NCBI GenBank assembly: GCA_003567115.1
Contig: PXAP01000183.1
Span: 1-6,721, forward strand
Direction: 5' to 3'
From: Bacteroidota bacterium
GTDB lineage: Bacteria; Bacteroidota; Bacteroidia; Bacteroidales; PUMT01
Length of the DNA: 6,721 nt
The notes under the pieces were generated by a model. It did not search any database. It worked only from the letters and a program-made list of their open reading frames with translations, and was not told where the DNA came from. Positions 1-5,345 of the stretch are shown here, in pieces. Positions within the stretch are counted from its first letter, which is position 1. Each line of letters opens with the position of its first letter. Position numbers and translations under genes: made by a program.

Positions 1-36
1 CAAAGCATGGATGATCCATCGGAATTGAAACACTAA
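1..36 (+). CDS. 3' end of an unidentified upstream gene (partial)
   Basis: Reading from base 1 gives QSMDDPSELKH followed by TAA at 34-36. The frame is open to the left edge, so only 11 residues are visible and no family can be assigned from them. It lies 61 bases upstream of the efflux adaptor on the same strand. Because the permease in this operon lacks an ATPase domain, an ABC ATP-binding subunit would be a sensible upstream neighbour, but that is inference from context only. It could equally be chance open frame, since 12 codons prove little. Confidence 0.4.
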   Translation, partial: QSMDDPSELKH

Positions 37-97
37 ATATCCTAAACAAGAAAATGTAACACATTGTTAAACAGATTGCTAATTATACTTTATACAG

Positions 98-1567
98 ATG
101 AAAACGAATGGTAAAATTATTGCCGGTGTTTTAGCCGTGCTTGTATTAGCAGTAATCATCTATGCCGTTGCGGGTGGCAGTGCGGTCTCTTCACAGCTTG
201 ACGTACCTGTTCAAAGAGGGAGGTTTGAAATACTGGTTACTGTTACCGGTGAACTTCAGGCAGAAAATTCCGAATTGATTGAAGGTCCAGTGGAGTTAAG
301 AAGCAGGAATGTCCGGATTCAAAATGTCCGTATCCAGGATCTGATACCCGAAGGTACTGTGGTAAATGCAGGCGACTGGGTTGCAACACTTGACAGATCC
401 GAAGCAGACAATACTCTTAAAGATATGGAAGATGCCGTTCAGAGAGAAGAGGCCTCATACATCAAGACCCAGCTTGATACAACCATTACACTCAGCAACC
501 TTCGCGATGAACTTATCAACCTTGAATATCAGCTTGAAGAAAGAAGGCTGACCCTCGAACAATCAATGTTTGAGCCACCGGCTACTATCCGTCAGGCTGA
601 GATCAACCTGGAAAGGGCTGAGCGCGGGCTTGATCAGGCCCATAAAAATTATGAGCTGCGACGTCAACAGGCAGAAGAAAACATGACCGAAGCTGCCATA
701 AACCTGGAAAGGCAGAGACGCCGCTACCAGGAATTACAGGAGGTTCTTGATAAATTTACAATAACCGCTCCTGAGGGTGGTATGGTGATTTATCACCGGG
801 AATGGAGTGGTCAGAAAAGGACCGTAGGATCCAATATAAATGCAAGGGATCTGACTGTGGCTACCCTGCCGGATTTATCGGCAATGATCTCAAGGACATA
901 TGTCAATGAAATTGACATCAGCAAGGTACGTGTCGGACAGCCCGTAAGAATAGGTGTTGATGCTTTCCCCGAAAGGCGGTACAGCGGAGAAGTTATTCAG
1001 GTTGCCAATGTGGGTCAGCAACTGCCAAATACCGATGCCAGGGTATTTGAAGTTCTCATCCGGGTGAATGAATCAGACGATATCCTCCGGCCTGCAATGA
1101 CAACAAGTAATATTATCATCACAAAATCATTTGATGATGTGGTTTATGTCCCTCTGGAAGCCGTTCATGTGAATGACAGCATCCCGTTTGTTTACAAAAA
1201 CAACGGAACCAGGCAAATTGTTCTTCTGGGAGAACCCAATGACAACAATATTATCGTTGAGGACGGACTCACTGAAAATGAAAGGGTATACCTTACAATA
1301 CCCGAAAATGGAGATGATTTCAGGTTTGCCGGAGAAGAAATTATTGCAGTAATTACAGAAAGGCAGGAACAAAGAAGGTCCGAGGAGCAAGCCAGGCAGT
1401 CGGTACAGGGCCGGCCCGGAAGAGCCGGTCAGGGAATGAGAGAGGGCATGATGCCAGCCGGCGGAGAAGAGGACGGAAGGCCTGATATACCTGCCGGAGC
1501 AGGAGAAAGGATGAAACAGATGATGGAAGAACAACAGGACCGGGAGGCCGGAATGCCCCGGGAATAA
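98..1567 (+). CDS. Efflux periplasmic adaptor (HlyD/MacA-type membrane fusion protein)
   Basis: This 489-residue protein should bridge the inner-membrane permease and the outer-membrane TolC channel. Residues 7-25 form one hydrophobic segment after a short basic N-terminus; no lipobox cysteine is present, so it is a membrane anchor. Residues about 35-105 are the first half of the barrel-sandwich (lipoyl-like) domain. Residues about 105-218 are a heptad-rich helical hairpin, broken by FEPP at 158-161, the likely tip that meets TolC. The barrel-sandwich resumes at FTITAPEGG (220-228). A beta-barrel follows (about 262-345, including YVNEIDISKVRVGQPVRI), then a membrane-proximal domain to about 420. 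The last 69 residues (421-489) are a hydrophilic tail rich in Gly, Arg, Glu, Gln and Met that E. coli MacA (about 370 residues) lacks. ATG 98 is the start because the membrane anchor begins directly after it. Substrate unknown. Family placement is firm; the exact subfamily is not. Confidence 0.93.
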   Translation: MKTNGKIIAGVLAVLVLAVIIYAVAGGSAVSSQLDVPVQRGRFEILVTVTGELQAENSELIEGPVELRSRNVRIQNVRIQDLIPEGTVVNAGDWVATLDRSEADNTLKDMEDAVQREEASYIKTQLDTTITLSNLRDELINLEYQLEERRLTLEQSMFEPPATIRQAEINLERAERGLDQAHKNYELRRQQAEENMTEAAINLERQRRRYQELQEVLDKFTITAPEGGMVIYHREWSGQKRTVGSNINARDLTVATLPDLSAMISRTYVNEIDISKVRVGQPVRIGVDAFPERRYSGEVIQVANVGQQLPNTDARVFEVLIRVNESDDILRPAMTTSNIIITKSFDDVVYVPLEAVHVNDSIPFVYKNNGTRQIVLLGEPNDNNIIVEDGLTENERVYLTIPENGDDFRFAGEEIIAVITERQEQRRSEEQARQSVQGRPGRAGQGMREGMMPAGGEEDGRPDIPAGAGERMKQMMEEQQDREAGMPRE

Positions 1568-1570
1568 CGT

Positions 1571-1650
1571 AAAAATTCGCTAAAATCGGACTATTCACCA
1601 CCTGAAAAGGTGGCTTTAACCCCGATTTTTACTTTGCACGACGAATTTTT
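1571..1650. repeat. Three nested perfect inverted repeats between adaptor and permease genes
   Basis: The outer arms are AAAAATTCG (1571-1579) and CGAATTTTT (1642-1650). The middle arms are AAAATCGG (1582-1589) and CCGATTTT (1622-1629), followed by one more T at 1630. The inner hairpin is CCACCT (1598-1603), loop GAAA (1604-1607), AGGTGG (1608-1613). All three pair without mismatch. As RNA this would fold into one long interrupted stem capped by a GNRA-type tetraloop. It starts three bases after the adaptor stop codon. It may be a terminator or attenuator, or a processing or stabilising structure that sets adaptor and permease at different levels. The pairing is seen in the sequence; the role is inferred. 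Confidence 0.7.
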
Positions 1651-1750
1651 TAATGTAAACGCCTTTCAGGCAAAGCCCCGCAAGGATATAAAATACTCGA
1701 CTCAAAACTTATGAAGGTTCAGGCACAACCATGTTAAAAACCACTTAATA

Positions 1751-3115
1751 ATGAGAAAATATTTTCATGATATTATAATAGCCTTTGAGTCAATCATGGC
1801 TAATAAGCTTAAGTCTACACTAACAGCTCTTGGAATAATTTTCGGAGTGGCATCTGTTATAAGCATGCTTGCCATCGGAAACGGGGCACAGCAGGAGATC
1901 CTTGATCAGATTGAAATGGTAGGGGTAAATAACATTTTAATTTCACCAATCGTTCAGTCACAGGAGGAAAATGATAACGATGACAATGGTCAGAGAGAGC
2001 GGCGGGAATTCTCCAGGGGACTCTCTTTGCTGGACGTAGAAGCCATTCAGACAACAATACCCTCAGTAAGGCGCATCAGCCCCGAAATAGCACTGAATTC
2101 ATTTGCAGTACATGGCGGAAACCGCGAGCCGGCAAAAATAATAGGAGTGGCCTCTGATTATTTTGAGCTTTTCAATCTCAGTCTCCAGAGAGGCACCTTT
2201 TTTAACAGTCACCAGGAAGAACACGGTCTGGCCGTATGCGTTATCGGAGCCAATGTTCAATCAAAATTTTTTCCCAATTCAAACCCTGTCGGCCAATACA
2301 TTAAATTCGGGCATGTCTGGCTTCAGATTATAGGAGTTTTGGAAAGAACCGATGTTTCAGTAACTGCATTCGAAAATGTGGGAATTAATGTCTACAATGA
2401 CAACATTTACATACCGGTAAAAACCATGTTGTTACGTTACCAGAACCGTGCAGCAAATTTTGAGGGTTCTACTGCCGTAGCCCTTCGCGGAGGTTTTGGA
2501 GGTGGAGGTGCCATGATAAGACAAATTATCTCCACTATACCAGGCCAGAATGTTTCATCCAATTATCATCAGCTTGACAAGATTGTAGTTCAGGTTGAGG
2601 AAACGGAACTTCTTTCTCCGGTAGCCGAAATAATAGGCAGAATGCTTTTAAGAAGACATTCGGAAGTAAAGGATTTTGAAGTAACCATTCCTGAATTATT
2701 ACTGAAGCAACAACAAAGAACAAGGGATGTTTTCAACCTGGTGCTCGGTGCCATTGCCAGCATATCACTCATTGTAGGGGGCATAGGTATTATGAATATC
2801 ATGTTTGCCTCGGTCATGGAGAGAATAAAAGAGATAGGAACACGGCAGGCCATCGGGGCAACCAGGACAGATATTGTGGTACAGTTCCTTTCCGAAGCGG
2901 TATTAATCAGTGTGAGCGGGGGACTTGTCGGTGTTATACTGGGTATTATACTTTCAAATCTTATAACCCGTTTTGCAGATATTTTAACAATCGTATCATT
3001 TTCATCCGTAATCATAGCATTTTTTGTTTCAGCCTCGGTTGGGATAATTTTTGGATATGCCCCGGCAAAAAGGGCTGCTGAAAGAGATCCGATAGAATCA
3101 CTCCGATATGAATAA
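1751..3115 (+). CDS. ABC transporter permease, MacB/FtsX type, no ATPase domain
   Basis: This 454-residue inner-membrane protein has the usual order of a MacB-type permease: a short cytoplasmic N-terminus, membrane helix 1 (about 22-44, containing LTALGIIFGVASVISML), a large periplasmic domain (about 45-325), then an FtsX domain with three helices near 330-355, 383-408 and 415-440. The family signature GGIGIMN is at 343-349, followed by ERIKEIGTRQAIGATRTDI, and the C-terminus ends in APAKRAAERDPIESLRYE, the classic ending of the family. E. coli MacB (about 650 residues) carries an N-terminal ATPase; here it is absent, so a separate ATP-binding subunit is needed. The periplasmic domain has an acidic stretch at 72-78 and a glycine cluster GGFGGGG at 247-253. 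Members of this family act in mechanotransmission or export of drugs, peptides or lipoproteins; the substrate here is unknown. ATG 1751 gives the expected N-terminus. Confidence 0.93.
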   Translation: MRKYFHDIIIAFESIMANKLKSTLTALGIIFGVASVISMLAIGNGAQQEILDQIEMVGVNNILISPIVQSQEENDNDDNGQRERREFSRGLSLLDVEAIQTTIPSVRRISPEIALNSFAVHGGNREPAKIIGVASDYFELFNLSLQRGTFFNSHQEEHGLAVCVIGANVQSKFFPNSNPVGQYIKFGHVWLQIIGVLERTDVSVTAFENVGINVYNDNIYIPVKTMLLRYQNRAANFEGSTAVALRGGFGGGGAMIRQIISTIPGQNVSSNYHQLDKIVVQVEETELLSPVAEIIGRMLLRRHSEVKDFEVTIPELLLKQQQRTRDVFNLVLGAIASISLIVGGIGIMNIMFASVMERIKEIGTRQAIGATRTDIVVQFLSEAVLISVSGGLVGVILGIILSNLITRFADILTIVSFSSVIIAFFVSASVGIIFGYAPAKRAAERDPIESLRYE

Positions 3116-3172
3116 TTTTCTATAATTTTTCCAGTTAACCTTACCATTCACTTAAAAATTTAAAATATTCAG

Positions 3173-4669
3173 ATGCAAAAAATTAGCTTGACCGTGGCGG
3201 GTTTAATGATGATTCTTTTGTCCTCCAGCCTGCCTCATGTAAAAGGCCAAAACAGTCAGCGGGTTATGAACCTTACACTTGAAGAGGTGGTGGAAATAGC
3301 CAAAGAACAAGCACCCCAGGCAATACTTGCACAACACCGGTTCAGGGCAAGTTACTGGCAACATCGCAGTTACAGGGCTGAATTTCTGCCCGGTCTCAGC
3401 CTGAGTGGCACCGTCCCCAATTTTAACCGCTCAATAACCACCTATACCTTACCGGACGGATCTGATCGATTCATTGAAAGAAATATAATAAATACCCTGG
3501 CCAGTGTTTCGCTTAACCAGAATTTAGGCCTTACCGGGGGTCAGGTATTCATGTCGTCCGAGCTTCAGAGGGTTGATAACCTTGACATAGACAGCACCTC
3601 TTACAGGACAACACCCGTGAACATAGGTTTCAGGCAGTCCCTCTCAGGTTACAATGCCTATCGCTGGCAGCGTGAGATCGAACCGCTTCGTTTTGAGGAA
3701 GCTAAAAGAAATTATATCAGCTCCATTGAAAACGTATCTTTTCAGGCAGTCAACCTGTTTTTCGACCTTGCCCTGGCCCAGGTTAACCTTGAAATTGCTC
3801 AGCTTAACTACTCAAATACCGACACCCTGTACCGGATAGCCCAGGGCCGCTATAACATAGGTACAATACCTGAGAACCAGTTGCTGCAGATGGAGCTGAG
3901 CTATCTGAATGCCGGAACAGCACTTAATGAAGCTACACTCGATCTGGAAGTCAGAAAATTCCGTTTACGTTCCTTTCTCGGTTACAATGAGACCGTTGAT
4001 ATTGAATTAACGGTTGACCCGGAAGTACCTTTTATCCGCCCTGATCTGGGCATAGCTATGCAGGAAGCCCTGAACAATAATCCTGAAATATTGCAATATG
4101 AACGCCAGCTTCTTGAGGCTGACCGTGATGTGGCCCGGGCAAGGGCCGAAAGGGGTTTCAACGCCGATCTCTTTGCCGTTTACGGGCTGACCAGCAGCGC
4201 TCCCGAATTTACAGATGCCTACCGGGACCCCCAGGTTTCACAGAGACTGCAGATTGGAATACAGATCCCGATAGTGGACTGGGGACTTGGAAGGGGCAGA
4301 TACCGCATGGCAGAGTCCAGCCAGGAGGTAGTACGTACTCAGGTGGAACAGTCAAGAATAGATTTCGAACAGAACGTATATCTTGAGGTTATGCAATTCA
4401 ATATGCAGTATGACCAGCTTGATATAGCTGCAAAAGCAGACACTATAGCACAACAAAGATATAATGTAACAAGGGAACGATTCCTTATCGGAAGAATAGA
4501 TGTCAGGGATCTCAACGATGCCCAGAGAGAACAGGATGTCGCCAGGAGAGGTTATATATCTGCACTGAGGGACTACTGGAGAAACTACTATAATCTGCGC
4601 CGTGTTACCCTGTATGATTTTGAAAGAGATACCCCGCTTACCGAAGATTTTGATGATCTTGTCCGCTGA
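3173..4669 (+). CDS. TolC-family outer-membrane efflux protein
   Basis: This 498-residue protein should form the trimeric outer-membrane and periplasmic channel for the adaptor and permease encoded just upstream. Residues 1-25 are a Sec signal peptide (basic MQK, hydrophobic core to about residue 20, likely cleavage after VKG before Gln26). The mature part opens with NLTLEEVVEIAKEQAPQA, the usual start of the OEP domain. The two-fold repeat of TolC proteins is visible: RYNIGTIPENQLLQMELSYL (226-245) and RFLIGRIDVRDLNDAQREQD (436-455), each in the long-helix position before a coiled region. The length fits the family. No lipobox cysteine is seen. It starts 57 bases after the permease stop codon with no visible promoter between, so it is probably co-transcribed. 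The C-terminus is acidic (DTPLTEDFDDLVR). The family assignment is firm; the transported substrate is not known. Confidence 0.93.
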   Translation: MQKISLTVAGLMMILLSSSLPHVKGQNSQRVMNLTLEEVVEIAKEQAPQAILAQHRFRASYWQHRSYRAEFLPGLSLSGTVPNFNRSITTYTLPDGSDRFIERNIINTLASVSLNQNLGLTGGQVFMSSELQRVDNLDIDSTSYRTTPVNIGFRQSLSGYNAYRWQREIEPLRFEEAKRNYISSIENVSFQAVNLFFDLALAQVNLEIAQLNYSNTDTLYRIAQGRYNIGTIPENQLLQMELSYLNAGTALNEATLDLEVRKFRLRSFLGYNETVDIELTVDPEVPFIRPDLGIAMQEALNNNPEILQYERQLLEADRDVARARAERGFNADLFAVYGLTSSAPEFTDAYRDPQVSQRLQIGIQIPIVDWGLGRGRYRMAESSQEVVRTQVEQSRIDFEQNVYLEVMQFNMQYDQLDIAAKADTIAQQRYNVTRERFLIGRIDVRDLNDAQREQDVARRGYISALRDYWRNYYNLRRVTLYDFERDTPLTEDFDDLVR

Positions 4670-4736
4670 AATCATTACCAAACCGCTTATTCAAAATATT
4701 AACCTGTTACATTAAATTACAGTTTTACCGGGGCAC

Positions 4737-4805
4737 TGCAGGCTTTAATCCGGGGCAGACCATCCTGAACAATATCGGCTGATTGCAGGTTAATCGGTCG
4801 GGCAG
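4737..4805. repeat. Pair of imperfect 22-base direct repeats
   Basis: The copies lie at 4737-4758 and 4784-4805. Both begin TGCAGG, both contain TTAATC and both end GGGCAG; they differ by small insertions and deletions between these blocks. The centre of the first copy, CTTTAATCCGG (4743-4753), occurs again exactly at 4920-4930. The function is unknown; it could be a decayed dispersed repeat or a binding site. Confidence 0.4.
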
Positions 4806-4919
4806 TATAATTGAAGAAACATTTTCAATATCCCGTATGCAAAAAATAATTGTCAGCATACTACACCCCGGGCTATTGTCGTTATAACCGCGGGAGTTAC
4901 AAAAAATCAGAAGGGGTGA

Positions 4920-4930
4920 CTTTAATCCGG
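4920..4930. repeat. Second exact copy of CTTTAATCCGG
   Basis: This 11-base string is identical to 4743-4753. It sits in GGTGACTTTAATCC (4915-4928), which matches GGTGGCTTTAACCC (1609-1622) in the adaptor-permease gap at 12 of 14 bases. GGTG (4915-4918) can pair with CACC (4931-4934) around it. The match is short, so chance is possible. Confidence 0.3.
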
Positions 4931-5038
4931 CACCTGCAAAATCAGTCGAAGAAGTTAGAGAAAATTTTAAGCTGCTATCCCATGAACCCTCTCAGCTCAA
5001 TAATAATCATCTGACAACTTTGCCTTAACAATGAACGG

Positions 5039-5054
5039 CTTTTCACCTGAAAAG
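5039..5054. repeat. Small perfect palindrome CTTTTCA-cc-TGAAAAG
   Basis: Arms 5039-5045 and 5048-5054 are perfect reverse complements with a 2-base centre. As RNA it would be a 6-base-pair stem with loop ACCT, followed by a weak T-run (5058-5061). It could be an operator or a weak terminator upstream of the secDF promoter. It is short and AT-rich, so confidence in any role is low. Confidence 0.3.
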
Positions 5055-5148
5055 AAGTTTTCCCATAATAAAACCGCAATTGTAAAGTTTTAAGCATAAG
5101 ACCTATTTGATTGGCTTAAATCAACTGCTTTTATTATAAAAAAAGTAA

Positions 5149-5156
5149 TATATTTG
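5149..5156 (+). promoter_or_regulatory. Likely secDF promoter, -7 element TATATTTG
   Basis: TATATTTG is an exact match to the Bacteroidota -7 consensus TAnnTTTG, recalled from work on Bacteroides sigma factor. It is the only exact match I found in the gene-free region. A good -33 TTTG at the usual spacing is not present; only a T-rich stretch (5129-5132) lies near there. Transcription would start near 5163, giving a leader of about 160 nucleotides before the secDF ATG. Confidence 0.5.
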
Positions 5157-5186
5157 CGCCACAAATTATTGGCTTATATATTTTAG

Positions 5187-5229
5187 TTGGTAATATTTTT
5201 AATTTTTTAATGTTTTAAAATATTACCAA
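5187..5229. promoter_or_regulatory. 13-base-pair inverted repeat in the secDF leader
   Basis: TTGGTAATATTTT (5187-5199) and AAAATATTACCAA (5217-5229) are perfect reverse complements with a 17-base centre. If transcription begins near 5163, this is a hairpin early in the secDF leader RNA; as DNA it would be a dyad just downstream of the promoter, where a repressor could bind. Only two of the 13 pairs are G-C, so the RNA stem would be of modest stability. There is no proper T-run directly after it, so a simple terminator is unlikely. Confidence 0.55.
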
Positions 5230-5234
5230 AAAAA

Positions 5235-5345
5235 ATGAAATATTGTTGTGTTATGTTTTGTCAAACCAACAATCTGAATTCAACAAATAAAGAAATAAAA
5301 AATACTAAAGAAATACTAAAGAAATGCAGAATAAAGGAGCGATAA
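5235..5345 (+). CDS. Possible 36-codon upstream reading frame overlapping the secDF start
   Basis: ATG at 5235-5237 opens a frame that ends with TAA at 5343-5345. The peptide starts MKYCCVMFCQTNN and ends in a lysine-rich stretch, KEILKKCRIKER. It overlaps the first 22 bases of secDF in another frame, so translating it would bring ribosomes across the secDF start. It begins six bases after the right arm of the leader hairpin. It is not a known protein to me. Against it: AT-rich leaders throw up such frames by chance, and the peptide has no clear membrane or signal sequence. It is listed as a hypothesis. Confidence 0.2.
   Translation: MKYCCVMFCQTNNLNSTNKEIKNTKEILKKCRIKER
5300..5321. repeat. 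Tandem 11-base repeat directly before the secDF ATG
   Basis: AAATACTAAAG occurs twice in tandem (5300-5310 and 5311-5321), then AAATG begins a third copy whose ATG is the secDF start codon. It puts a G-poor, A-rich, presumably unstructured stretch before the start, which suits Bacteroidota initiation without a Shine-Dalgarno sequence. Copy-number change by slippage would alter spacing of the start region. Confidence 0.55.

Larger units (their letters stand above)
4670..5323. other. 654-base gene-free region between the efflux operon and secDF
   Basis: No open frame here on either strand has recognisable protein character. The left part (to about 5090) has mixed base composition, short direct repeats and a small palindrome; the right part (about 5090-5323) is strongly AT-rich and holds the likely secDF promoter and leader. 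No strong terminator follows the TolC gene. The best candidate is a weak 4-base-pair stem CTGT (4704-4707) with ACAG (4719-4722) followed by TTTT, which is not convincing. No tRNA or rRNA was recognised. The left part could be decayed coding sequence or hold a small RNA; nothing in it proves either. Confidence 0.6.

Noticed and set aside
76..97. Promoter directly upstream of the adaptor (TTATACTTTATA)
   Set aside because: It does not match TAnnTTTG, and the 61-base gap to the preceding stop codon fits read-through within an operon.
1127..1601. Long open frames on the minus strand opposite the end of the adaptor gene
   Set aside because: They mirror the compositionally biased adaptor tail, have no recognisable domains, and the + strand frame encodes a clear adaptor protein.
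2590..3147. 185-codon minus-strand frame opposite the permease
   Set aside because: It covers the FtsX-domain coding sequence exactly in antisense and its translation is a low-information product of that; the + strand family signatures are decisive.
4837..4887. 16-codon frame starting MQKIIVSIL in the gene-free region
   Set aside because: It is too short, has no supporting context and no follow-on conserved feature; the length is expected by chance.
4867..4894. CCCGGG and CCGCGG close together, suggesting a GC-rich hairpin
   Set aside because: Only about four base pairs form across a long loop, with no T-run after it.
4670..5323. CRISPR array, tRNA or known riboswitch in the long gap
   Set aside because: No regularly spaced repeats, no cloverleaf arms or CCA end, and no recognised aptamer core were seen.
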